A stretch of 38,310 bases of DNA from an uncultured Christensenellaceae bacterium (GTDB lineage Bacteria > Bacillota > Clostridia > Christensenellales > UBA3700). The stretch lies in contig CALWHB010000014.1 of the NCBI GenBank assembly GCA_944380275.1, positions 1 through 38,310 on the forward strand. The letters run 5' to 3'. The translations under genes were made by a program, and so were the position numbers. A model generated the notes under the pieces. It was not told the origin of the DNA and did not search any database. It was given only the letters and a program-made list of their open reading frames with translations. This document shows, piece by piece, positions 21,397 to 28,264 of this stretch; position 1 is the first letter of the stretch, and the number at the start of each line of letters is the position of its first letter.

Positions 21397-21713
21397 TGCA
21401 TATTATATCGTCTTCTCATAGTTTCGAGATATATTTCGTACAAATCCCTTATAAGCTCAGGGTCGTCTTCGATATAAACGTTTTCGTTGCCCTCTTTGTC
21501 CACCTCTATTCTGAAAGGAATAGCCTCGTCTTTAGCTCCGTTGACGTCCCTCATCAGGGCGTAATGCAACCCTTTGTCGGCAAAAGTACTGTTGTAATAT
21601 ACCTGCTCGTAAACGTATTCTTTTCCCTGCTCGTCCTTGAGTATTATGTACGATTTGTCTTCTGGATTGGACATTATTTCAATCAAATTGAGTTTTTCGC
21701 TTTTCATTGCCAT
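21393..21713 (-). CDS. DUF1292/YrzB-like small protein (paralogue 1)
   Basis: A 106-aa acidic protein resembling the DUF1292 (YrzB) family: a beta-rich core reading EQGKEYVYEQVYY..., then YALMR..., AIPFRIEVDKEGNENVYIEDDPE and a C-terminal helix DLYEIYLETM. Its function is unknown. It shares length and layout with the product of 23590-23910, so the two look like paralogues. A second ATG two codons in (21707) is better spaced from the GAGGAAA site. It sits between a membrane-protein gene and the GrpB-like gene, with an ATGA overlap to the latter. Confidence 0.65.
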   Translation of the reverse strand: MAMKSEKLNLIEIMSNPEDKSYIILKDEQGKEYVYEQVYYNSTFADKGLHYALMRDVNGAKDEAIPFRIEVDKEGNENVYIEDDPELIRDLYEIYLETMRRRYNMQ

Positions 21714-21749
21714 TTTCCTCGTTCTATAATGTTTTATCAGCGCGCAGGC

Positions 21750-22076
21750 TTATTGCGCGTCGTCTTGCTCACTCTTTACTTCCTGCGACTCAACGCCTTT
21801 TTTTCTTAGAAAGGCTTTGAACGCATATTCACTGTATATCGCCAGGGCGATGTATGCCGCCGATGACGCGCCCCACAAAGCCATTAACGTATATACAACC
21901 GCGGAAGGAAAATCTCCGCCGTTTTCAACAACGTTGGAATACACCAGTCCGAAAACAATGGTTGCCGCAAAAAAGAATATTGCAACCGCTCCCACAGCAA
22001 ATCTCGCTGTAAACAATGCCGTAAATTTCTTTTTCTCAATTTTACCCTCAAGTGCTTTTGCGTATTTTTCCTGCAT
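21750..22076 (-). CDS. Small membrane protein of unknown function (two TM segments)
   Basis: A 108-aa protein with hydrophobic segments at about 24-46 and 58-82 and charged ends (EKKK before, KSEQDD after). I recognise no family. A strong AAGGAGG site lies 7 nt before the ATG. It is followed by the DUF1292-like and GrpB-like genes on the same strand within 40 bp, so the three are probably one operon. Confidence 0.7.
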   Translation of the reverse strand: MQEKYAKALEGKIEKKKFTALFTARFAVGAVAIFFFAATIVFGLVYSNVVENGGDFPSAVVYTLMALWGASSAAYIALAIYSEYAFKAFLRKKGVESQEVKSEQDDAQ

Positions 22077-22143
22077 ATATATCCTCCTTATAAATGCCAG
22101 TCATTATCTTAAGTCTGCTTTATAGTCCTTGACTTTAAGCGGT

Positions 22144-22659
22144 TCAATGGCGGTTGCCGTCTTTCAGCAACGCGTATCTGCACAGGTCGAAAAACTTTCC
22201 GTCCTTATATGCCGCTTTTTTAAGTAAGCCTTCAAGAACGAACCCGTTTTTTTCAAGCACTCTCCTTGACGCGACGTTGGGAGCGAAAACCTCTGAAGAG
22301 AGTCTGACTATATCAAGAACTGAAAATGCCTCTTCTATAATCAGCCTCGTCGCCTCCGTCGCTATTCCCCTGCCGCAGAACGCGTTGTCAATCACATAGC
22401 CCAGCCTGGCGTCCTTTGAGTAAATGTCGCTCAGCCTTTCCACTGTGATATTTCCCACTACGTTTCCGTCGGCTACGACGGCGCGGAACAATCCGTCTTT
22501 TCCTTCGCGTTCTGCCGCCATACACAGCCAGCTTACGGCATTGTCAATCGTATACGGATGCGGTATGCGTCCCGTAAGATAGGTCCTGTCCGCCCCGTTG
22601 CAGAGGCGGGCAAGTTGTTCTTTGTAATCAACCGACCATTTTTGCAAAAAAACCTTCAT
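22144..22659 (-). CDS. GNAT-family N-acetyltransferase (RimJ/RimL type)
   Basis: A 171-aa GNAT acetyltransferase using acetyl-CoA. The acetyl-CoA-binding motif is GYVIDNAFCGRGIATEATRL (about 87-107), followed by the typical VFAPNVASRRVLEKNGFVLEG C-terminal motif of RimJ/RimL-like enzymes. The substrate, a protein N-terminus or a small amine, is unknown. A GAGGAAAT ribosome-binding site precedes the start. It lies 44 bp after an uncharacterised gene and 67 bp before a small membrane-protein gene. Confidence 0.88.
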   Translation of the reverse strand: MKVFLQKWSVDYKEQLARLCNGADRTYLTGRIPHPYTIDNAVSWLCMAAEREGKDGLFRAVVADGNVVGNITVERLSDIYSKDARLGYVIDNAFCGRGIATEATRLIIEEAFSVLDIVRLSSEVFAPNVASRRVLEKNGFVLEGLLKKAAYKDGKFFDLCRYALLKDGNRH

Positions 22660-22703
22660 ATTTCCTCTTTGTCATTTCGCGCCCTGCCGTAAGGCAAAGC
22701 ATT

Positions 22704-23477
22704 TTAAACCGGGCATACCGACGCGCCCTCGCATATAAGATAGCCTATACCCTCAAGCTCTGCGAATATCTCTCCGCTTTGCAGTTTTGACACTCTGAGC
22801 CTGCGCAGTCTATCGCTCCTCAAATCGAGCGAAAGATACTGTTCGCTAACGCAAAAGAAATCCCACATTGTTTGATGTTCTTTACCTGTTGCGTCTTTTA
22901 CTCTTACCAGGAAAGAAACCTCGTCCCTGCTTGCGTAAATCCTGTCCGCTCTTACTTTTAGCGGTCCTTCGACGTCTTTTAAGGCGGTGTCGCCGTATCC
23001 GCGGACTATCGTCCTGAAGTCGTTGTCCTTACGCTTGCCGGAGCATGACGCCTTGCCGAATTTTATTACCGTCTTGCCGTCAAAGCTTTTTTCGAAAGAC
23101 GGCATTTCTGAATATTCCACGACGACGTCGACCTTTTTGCAGACAAGCGGATTGCACGGCACTTTTATTCTTAGCCTTTTGTCTTTGCAGACAAACGTAA
23201 CCGCATTTATGTCGCATATCGCGCCGAATCTGTCCTCTAAGGTTACCGTTTCCTTAATGCCCTCGTCCGTTTCGTACACGTCTGTCGGCAGGTCTGCCGC
23301 CTCTGCGGTAAACACCATAACCCCAAAATCAGACATATAGCCGCATTTTTTCTGTCTTGAAATGTTTTTAAAATTTACGTCGGCAACGTATTTTGCAGGA
23401 ATTTTAGTTTTCGTCCCCTCCATGGATTCAAAAACCACGGTTTGCAGCTCTTTTAAATTTTGTTTTGAAATGTTCAT
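22704..23477 (-). CDS. Uncharacterised 257-aa protein
   Basis: I do not recognise this protein. The start at 23477 (MNISKQNLKEL) is set by AAGGAGG; an open frame extends upstream but has no ribosome-binding site and crosses a probable terminator. No signal peptide or membrane segment is seen. The N-terminal half has short beta-like segments with many Lys/Val/Asp (TKIPAKYVADVNFKNISRQKK, VMVFTAEAADLPTD). The C-terminus (about 205-257: RIYASRDEVSFLVRVKDATGKEH..., LQSGEIFAELEGIGYLIC) looks like a compact beta domain. It probably leads into the GNAT gene 44 bp downstream. Confidence 0.6.
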   Translation of the reverse strand: MNISKQNLKELQTVVFESMEGTKTKIPAKYVADVNFKNISRQKKCGYMSDFGVMVFTAEAADLPTDVYETDEGIKETVTLEDRFGAICDINAVTFVCKDKRLRIKVPCNPLVCKKVDVVVEYSEMPSFEKSFDGKTVIKFGKASCSGKRKDNDFRTIVRGYGDTALKDVEGPLKVRADRIYASRDEVSFLVRVKDATGKEHQTMWDFFCVSEQYLSLDLRSDRLRRLRVSKLQSGEIFAELEGIGYLICEGASVCPV

Positions 23478-23515
23478 TTTTTGCCTCCTTGCTCTTTGCG
23501 TATTGTTTTTTTGTG

Positions 23516-23548
23516 TGAAAAACGTCTGAGTCCCCCTGCGGAAACTCA
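23516..23548 (-). terminator. Probable weak terminator after the DUF1292-like gene
   Basis: Minus-strand hairpin GAGTTTCC/GGGGACTC with G-T wobbles, then AGACGTTTTTC. It lies between the 23590-23910 gene and the next gene. Confidence 0.45.
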
Positions 23549-23589
23549 CGTTCTCATCACTCTCAACACTCAAACTTCAGAAGGTCAAA

Positions 23590-23910
23590 TCATTGGTCGC
23601 GATTGTCATCGCAGAGTTTATTATATATTTCGTAAACTTTGGTAACGGTCTTTTCGTCAAACTCATACTCAAGCTCGGTAGGTTCGTCTTCTTTGATTAC
23701 GACTTTGAACACAATCGGTTCGTGAGGAAAATCAGGTACTTCTTCGACTGTCTGCAAAACAACGTACAAAGTTTTTTTCCAGTCCTTCGAAAGCGGTATT
23801 ACCGCAAGCTGTTCAAAAACCAGGTCTCTGCCTTTGCCGTCAACAAAAGTAATAGTATCGTGATTGCTTTTATCCAAAATAATATCGAGGATATCGACTT
23901 CTTCCTTCAT
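23590..23910 (-). CDS. DUF1292/YrzB-like small protein (paralogue 2)
   Basis: A 106-aa acidic protein starting MKEEVDILDI. I choose this start because AAAGGA lies upstream and because the perfect promoter at 23984-24012 lies inside the longer open frame, which excludes the upstream ATG. Order of segments: TITFVDGKGRDLVFEQLAVI, TLYVVLQTVEE, PIVFKVVIKEDEPTELEYEFDE, then a helix VTKVYEIYNKLC. This matches the layout of 21393-21713, including the final V/L-Y-E-I-Y helix, so the two are probably paralogues. Function unknown. Confidence 0.7.
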   Translation of the reverse strand: MKEEVDILDIILDKSNHDTITFVDGKGRDLVFEQLAVIPLSKDWKKTLYVVLQTVEEVPDFPHEPIVFKVVIKEDEPTELEYEFDEKTVTKVYEIYNKLCDDNRDQ

Positions 23911-23983
23911 GTCGCACTTTCCTTTTTTTGCAAAAACCGTTCCTTTGACAGAACTGACGTCTTTCGTCGTTTTGTCTAAACAT

Positions 23984-24012
23984 ATTATAACCAACAGTAT
24001 AAGATATGTCAA
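23984..24012 (-). promoter_or_regulatory. Perfect-consensus promoter for the DUF1292-like gene
   Basis: Minus strand TTGACA (24007-24012), 17-bp spacer, TATAAT (23984-23989). Predicted start near 23977, giving a leader of about 67 nt. Confidence 0.85.
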
Positions 24013-24127
24013 GAGAATTCGACAGTATTTCCAAAAGTTTTGAAAATACTTAAAATCCGCGATATCAATCACGTGAAAACATAATAATCGATTAATCTTT
24101 TTCTTAAAAACTGCAGCTTTGTACCTT

Positions 24128-24775
24128 TTACCAGACAAACTCTGCTTTTGCCGCCTCGCCGTTGTCTATCAGAATATCCTGCGCAGTCATGGATTTGTTG
24201 ACAACGGTCGTGAAATATGCCCACTCCGCTATCTCCTCTGCGCTTGCCCATTTGGGAATAAGAGTAAGTTCCATTATCCTTTTCCACATAGAAGGGTCGT
24301 TCATAACCTTTGAGTTTATTTCGGTCGTTACTCCGCCGGGGGAAAGGCTGTTGGCGGTCGCGCCGTATTTGGCAATTCTCAGCGCGACGTTTTTCATATA
24401 AGCTATAATACCGCCTTTGCTTGCGGCATATTGCGGAAATTCAGCTCCCGTATGCGCGCTTGCGGAGGCGATGAACAGAACGCTTTTTATGCCTTCTCTC
24501 ACACCGTATTTTTCCGTTACGCGTATCGTGCCTTTCAGGTTGACGTCTATATCTCTTCCGCTGTCCTGTACGCCTGCGTTGTTTATCAGAATATCCACGT
24601 TGTCGACTTCGGGCAAACCGTCTTCAGAAATATCGGAAACCATATGAGTATAGTTTTCGGCATCGATGGTTTTCTCTCTTATATCGATGCCTGTAACGTT
24701 ATGCCCTTCTGCAAGAAACTTCTCGGCTATCGCCTTGCCTATTCCTCCGCTCGTACCCGTAATCAGAATTTTCAT
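24128..24775 (-). CDS. Short-chain dehydrogenase/reductase (SDR)
   Basis: A 215-aa classical SDR oxidoreductase using NAD(P). Visible are the Rossmann motif TGTSGGIG (7-14), NNAG, the catalytic Ser in FIASASAH, YAASK (Tyr and Lys of the active site) and NSLSPGGVTT. The C-terminus lacks the usual GG at the end but keeps the ILIDNGE strand. The substrate is not evident. A GAGGTAAC site precedes the ATG, which overlaps the stop of the VUT transporter gene (ATGA), so the enzyme should be under the same preQ1 riboswitch. Confidence 0.9.
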   Translation of the reverse strand: MKILITGTSGGIGKAIAEKFLAEGHNVTGIDIREKTIDAENYTHMVSDISEDGLPEVDNVDILINNAGVQDSGRDIDVNLKGTIRVTEKYGVREGIKSVLFIASASAHTGAEFPQYAASKGGIIAYMKNVALRIAKYGATANSLSPGGVTTEINSKVMNDPSMWKRIMELTLIPKWASAEEIAEWAYFTTVVNKSMTAQDILIDNGEAAKAEFVW

Positions 24776-25557
24776 CTCGTTACCTCCGCTTTCAACTCTT
24801 TTTGCTTTTCTTCAGCTTTTTTATTTACGAAATCGAAATAGTCCTTTCCCACCAGGTTTTTCTTCCATCTCTTGCAAACTCTGAATCCTATGCCTGAGAA
24901 TATCACCTCGCAAATGAGTTCCGCCACCATACCGGTAAGAGAGCAGGTAACGCATTGCAACAGCGACCAGCCGAAGAAATTGTGGCTTACTATCAATGCA
25001 AAAATCATATTGTCGGCAAACTGCCCTATCGCCGTAGACACATAAGAGCGCATAAAGTACGCCGCCGCACCGTCGGGATTCTTTTTGAAAGCAAGCCCTA
25101 TGCCCGCGTTGGTAAAGTTGTTTATCACCGCAGAAACGACAAATGCGACCGTACTTCCCGCAAGCACGTACCACGTCCCTCCAAAGGTATTGTCGAGAGC
25201 GGTATTAATCTGTTCTCCTCCGCTTTCAACGAACGATTCTCCCCATGCGCCGGGAATAAGACTTCCCAGAAACATCATCAGACAAAATACGAGGTTTACC
25301 GCGATTGCAAACACAGAAAGCATCGTTGCCGCCTTTGGTCCGAAATGTTTCGTAACTATATCCATGGTCAGAAAAGCAAACCATGACACGATTATCCCGC
25401 AATCGAGAGCAAGCCAGCCGACGGGCAGCGATATGCTCTTGTTTGCAAGCAGATTCATCGCAAATACGCTGAGTACGAAAAACACGGTAATAGGCGCAGG
25501 TACGTTCAGCACAAGCAATCTGAATTCTTTGCCGAAATCAATAAGTTTTTTTTTCAT
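24772..25557 (-). CDS. VUT family (YhhQ/COG1738) transporter, probable queuosine-precursor importer
   Basis: A 261-aa membrane protein with about six hydrophobic segments. The family motifs DIVTKHFGPKAATM (equivalent to DILTEVYGxKxA) and STAIGQFADNMIF identify the VUT family, whose characterised members import queuosine precursors such as preQ0/preQ1. The start at 25557 follows GGAG; the open frame extending to 25686 would run through the riboswitch and is discarded. The preQ1-I-like aptamer in the leader supports a queuosine-precursor substrate. Translation is coupled to the following SDR gene. Confidence 0.87.
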   Translation of the reverse strand: MKKKLIDFGKEFRLLVLNVPAPITVFFVLSVFAMNLLANKSISLPVGWLALDCGIIVSWFAFLTMDIVTKHFGPKAATMLSVFAIAVNLVFCLMMFLGSLIPGAWGESFVESGGEQINTALDNTFGGTWYVLAGSTVAFVVSAVINNFTNAGIGLAFKKNPDGAAAYFMRSYVSTAIGQFADNMIFALIVSHNFFGWSLLQCVTCSLTGMVAELICEVIFSGIGFRVCKRWKKNLVGKDYFDFVNKKAEEKQKELKAEVTR

Positions 25558-25594
25558 ACTTCTCCGTAAAACGGACGCAACCCGAACAACAAAC

Positions 25595-25615
25595 AAAAAG
25601 CCGCAGAATACGGCC
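25595..25615 (-). terminator. Expression-platform terminator of the preQ1 riboswitch
   Basis: Minus strand GGCCG/CGGCT hairpin (25611-25615 with 25599-25603) followed by TTTTT. The competing pairing TACGG/CCGTA would act as antiterminator and uses bases tied up in the aptamer pseudoknot when ligand is bound. Confidence 0.6.
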
Positions 25616-25620
25616 ATCGA

Positions 25621-25662
25621 TTCCGTAGTTTTGTTTATAGACAGGATGGTCACGAACTGTCT
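25621..25662 (-). promoter_or_regulatory. preQ1-I-type riboswitch (candidate)
   Basis: The minus strand reads AGACAG (P1), loop TTCGTGACCATC, CTGTCT (P1'), then the A-rich tail ATAAACAAAACTACGG. This is the compact H-type pseudoknot layout of preQ1-I aptamers. Tail ACGG(A) can pair with the loop (T)TCGT. The downstream gene belongs to a transporter family often controlled by preQ1 riboswitches. Confidence 0.72.
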
Positions 25663-25676
25663 TTGATTACACGACG

Positions 25677-25706
25677 AGTTTAGCACCTTTGCTGCGACAT
25701 TGTCAA
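25677..25706 (-). promoter_or_regulatory. Promoter for the preQ1 riboswitch operon
   Basis: Minus strand TTGACA (25701-25706), 18-bp spacer, TAAACT (25677-25682) preceded by TGC (extended -10). The predicted start near 25670 is just upstream of the aptamer. Confidence 0.68.
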
Positions 25707-25729
25707 GCGGATTTCAGCAAGGTCTGCTG

Positions 25730-25758
25730 TTGTGCAGAAAAAGAAATTGTGATATAAT
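25730..25758 (+). promoter_or_regulatory. Leaderless-type promoter for the EFR1 ferredoxin gene
   Basis: TTGTGC (25730-25735), 17-bp spacer, TATAAT (25753-25758) with an extended TGA. The ATG at 25766 follows after 7 nt; no ribosome-binding site is present. Confidence 0.7.
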
Positions 25759-25765
25759 TCTTTAT

Positions 25766-26521
25766 ATGAAGGAAAACGCAAAAAGGATAATCTGTTTTTC
25801 TCCCACGGGAAACTGCAAAAAAGTTGCCCTCGCGCTCGCAGAACGAGGCGACGATTTAAGGGACATAACCATGCCCGAAAAGAGAGAAAATCCGCCCGTT
25901 TTCGGTCAGAACGAAATGACGGTTTTTGTAATGCCCGTATACAACCGCGGCATACCCGACGCGTGCGCAGAATATATAAAATCTCTTGACGGGAAAGGTG
26001 GCTTTGCCTCTGTCATATGTGTATATGGCGGCGTAACAAAAGGAAAAAGTCTGCAAAAAGCGGCAAAACTTCTGACTAAAAGCAATTTCAGAGTTGCTAA
26101 AGGCGCGTACGTTCCCGCTCCTCATTTCTATTCAAAAGAAAAATTCAATGTCCTTTCTCAGGAAAGACTTCAAAGAATAAAAGCTTTTTTCGACGGAGAG
26201 TTTGCAGCCAAAGCCATACTCTCTCTTTCCGGCGTAGAGTTTTCGATTCAGCCTTTTTTAAGGGTAATAACGGGCAGCTGCCGTGTGGACTTTTCACTAT
26301 GCACCGCATGCGGAAAATGCAAAGAAGTGTGTCCCGTCAACGCAGTGAGGTCTGATTTTTCTTCTGCAGGCAACTGCATCCTGTGCGGCGCGTGCGTAAA
26401 AGCCTGCCCTGCCAGAGCAAGAAACATCAGATTTCATACCCCTGTCCCACTGCTTTTTATAAAAGCAAACTGTAAACATCGCGACGACGAGTTTTACGAC
26501 TTCAAACTGCCTTCAGATTAA
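25766..26521 (+). CDS. EFR1-type flavodoxin-ferredoxin fusion protein
   Basis: A 251-aa electron-transfer protein. The N-terminal flavodoxin-like domain (about 1-165) has the FMN phosphate-binding loop CFSPTGNCKK and the VMPVYNRGIP and YGGVTKGKSLQKA loops. The C-terminal domain (about 170-225) binds two [4Fe-4S] clusters via CTACGKCKEVCP and CILCGACVKACP. This is the layout of the EFR1 family, common in anaerobic Clostridia and found in varied redox reactions; the partner is unknown. I use the ATG at 25766 since it sits 7 nt after a TATAAT and the upstream extension overlaps promoters. A terminator-like hairpin follows. Confidence 0.88.
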   Translation: MKENAKRIICFSPTGNCKKVALALAERGDDLRDITMPEKRENPPVFGQNEMTVFVMPVYNRGIPDACAEYIKSLDGKGGFASVICVYGGVTKGKSLQKAAKLLTKSNFRVAKGAYVPAPHFYSKEKFNVLSQERLQRIKAFFDGEFAAKAILSLSGVEFSIQPFLRVITGSCRVDFSLCTACGKCKEVCPVNAVRSDFSSAGNCILCGACVKACPARARNIRFHTPVPLLFIKANCKHRDDEFYDFKLPSD

Positions 26522-26531
26522 AATCCCTGAG

Positions 26532-26575
26532 GTAAAATCAGATTTAAGAAATTTAGAGTTAAAATCAGGTTTAAC
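26532..26575 (+). repeat. Short direct repeat AAAATCAG(A/G)TTTAA
   Basis: AAAATCAGATTTAA (from about 26532) and AAAATCAGGTTTAA (from about 26561) lie in the gap after the EFR1 gene. Their role is unknown; they could be a protein-binding pair or remnants of duplication. Confidence 0.4.
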
Positions 26576-26593
26576 GAGAATTGTCGCATTATG

Positions 26594-26617
26594 TACGGTT
26601 ACAAGCCGTATTTTTAT
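26594..26617 (+). terminator. Rho-independent terminator after the EFR1 gene
   Basis: TACGG-TTACAAG-CCGTA hairpin (26594-26610) followed by TTTTTATTT. Confidence 0.75.
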
Positions 26618-26714
26618 TTAAAAAGTCTGAATTACCGTTTTTACGCCGTAAAAGTCTGTCAACAAAATGTTTGCCCTGTCGTTATTCTCAAAAAGTCAGA
26701 CTTAGAGATAAACT

Positions 26715-28160
26715 TCATTTTTTCAATGAGTCCCGCTCAACAGGACGCATCATCAACGTATATTCTTTTTCGCACCCGAAAAATCCGGAATAATTCTCTA
26801 TCTCCTCAAGGGCTTTTTCTCTCGATACGTTTCCTGCGCCAACCGCGAGCGACAGCTCTATAGCGGAATAAGGCACGGTGCGACTCTTCATCTCCCTGAA
26901 ACGTTCAAGCTGAGTGAACTCCTTGCACTTCTCTATACAGCATGACGTATGCAACGCTTTGTTTCCCTCTCCGCCCGTCCATCCTGTCTTTTTTGCGAGA
27001 AGACTTTTTATTTCGTCCCAGCCGTATCCGTCGGCTACTTCTGCAAAATCGATATGTACGAGAGCGGGAAAATTTCCTTTTGCAGCACATTTTTTAAAGG
27101 TGTTTACAAAAGGATTCATAAGCTCCGGCGACTTCTTCAAAGCGGCATGCACGTTTCTCACCTGTTCGCTCTGATACCTGCCCTCGTTGCTTTTGCCCCA
27201 AAAAGTTCCTTTTGCAAGCGTTCTCATAGTAAAATACGTCTGCATTTTCCCTTTAGTCAAAGGTCTTTTAAAAGTCAGAATCCTGCCGAGATTAAAGAAA
27301 AACTCACCTGCCTTTTGCCACGCGGGACTGAAAGCTATCGTGGGAGAAATATTGTTGAAAAGCAGATTGTGCATCTGCACGGGTTCGTTGCCCAGTACAA
27401 GATAAGGCACATTTTCACGCGCAATCGTTTCCAGAAAAAGCACATACGCAAGCGAAGGACACATACACGTGTTTCCTGCAAGTCTGAAATGCTCTGCATA
27501 AATCGCAGACATAGCGTCAGCGTCTACCTTTTTTGAAATAAAACTGACGTCGGGAAAAGCTGATTTTGCCCTTTGCATACTCTCTTTTGCACTGTCTGAC
27601 ATATATTCCGTAATCCAGGTCAGCGCGAGTACTCTGAGCTTTTTGACTTTTGACAGATAATAGAGGAGATATGTAGAATCTTTTCCGCCCGTGTAAAACG
27701 CCGCTACGTCGTATTTTCCTTTGTCGTTGTGAGGAAAATCGGTTCTTAAAGGCAAAACTGATTTCAGCTTTTTCAGCTTTTCTCTGCTCGCGCACATAGG
27801 ACAAAGTCCGTCTTCGTCAAGTTCGAGTCCCGGAATAAGATAATCGTTTGCCACACAGTTTTTGCAAAAATTCGCAGACGCGAAATCTTCTGCGTCTTTT
27901 TTGTAGTCTTCTTTTAATACTACGATTTTCTGCCTGATAAGTTTTTTTATCTGAAAATTGATTCCCGTTTCCCTCAACGTCTTTTCTCCGTCCATCGCAC
28001 GGAGTATGTCGAGAGTGGATTTTAAAAGCCTGACAGAATTTTTAAACGTGTAAGGAGCCTTTCTAATACCGTAATAAACGATATGGTTTTTGCATATCTT
28101 CCATCTGTTCTGTAATACGGTTGTGCTGTCGCGGTTTATAATTTTGTCTTTATCCGTCAT
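26715..28160 (-). CDS. PP-loop ATPase, N-acetyl-sugar-amidotransferase-like
   Basis: A 481-aa PP-loop (adenine nucleotide alpha-hydrolase) protein. The ATP-binding loop is FYTGGKDSTYLL (about 155-166). Before it lie two CxxC pairs (Cys99/102 and Cys120/123: FCKNC...GLCPMC), the arrangement seen in N-acetyl sugar amidotransferases (WbpG/PseA type). A C-terminal cysteine cluster reads HTSCCIEKC. The first 95 residues are an extra domain with an ILRAMDGEKTL...LIRQKIVVL pattern resembling the small winged-helix PqqD/RRE fold (inference). No sugar-biosynthesis or HisH/HisF-like genes are adjacent, so the true substrate may differ. AAAGGA precedes the ATG. It has its own promoter (28194-28222). Confidence 0.75.
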   Translation of the reverse strand: MTDKDKIINRDSTTVLQNRWKICKNHIVYYGIRKAPYTFKNSVRLLKSTLDILRAMDGEKTLRETGINFQIKKLIRQKIVVLKEDYKKDAEDFASANFCKNCVANDYLIPGLELDEDGLCPMCASREKLKKLKSVLPLRTDFPHNDKGKYDVAAFYTGGKDSTYLLYYLSKVKKLRVLALTWITEYMSDSAKESMQRAKSAFPDVSFISKKVDADAMSAIYAEHFRLAGNTCMCPSLAYVLFLETIARENVPYLVLGNEPVQMHNLLFNNISPTIAFSPAWQKAGEFFFNLGRILTFKRPLTKGKMQTYFTMRTLAKGTFWGKSNEGRYQSEQVRNVHAALKKSPELMNPFVNTFKKCAAKGNFPALVHIDFAEVADGYGWDEIKSLLAKKTGWTGGEGNKALHTSCCIEKCKEFTQLERFREMKSRTVPYSAIELSLAVGAGNVSREKALEEIENYSGFFGCEKEYTLMMRPVERDSLKK

Positions 28161-28193
28161 AATTATCCTTTGCGCTCTGCGCCTTGCATTATC

Positions 28194-28222
28194 AGTATAT
28201 CAGAAACGGCAACGCTTTTCAA
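28194..28222 (-). promoter_or_regulatory. Promoter for the PP-loop gene
   Basis: Minus strand TTGAAA (28217-28222), 17-bp spacer, TATACT (28194-28199) with TGA before it (extended -10). The predicted start is about 28 nt before the ATG. Confidence 0.75.
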
Positions 28223-28264
28223 CAGACATAAAAATAATCGTATATACATCAGGTTTTTAATATT

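Noticed and set aside
24013..24045. Hairpin AGTATTT...AAATACT after the SDR gene
   Set aside because: No T tract follows and the arms are short, so I do not call it a terminator.
23911..24138. N-terminal extension of the DUF1292-like frame to 24138
   Set aside because: It contains the perfect promoter at 23984-24012 and lacks a ribosome-binding site; translation starts at 23910.
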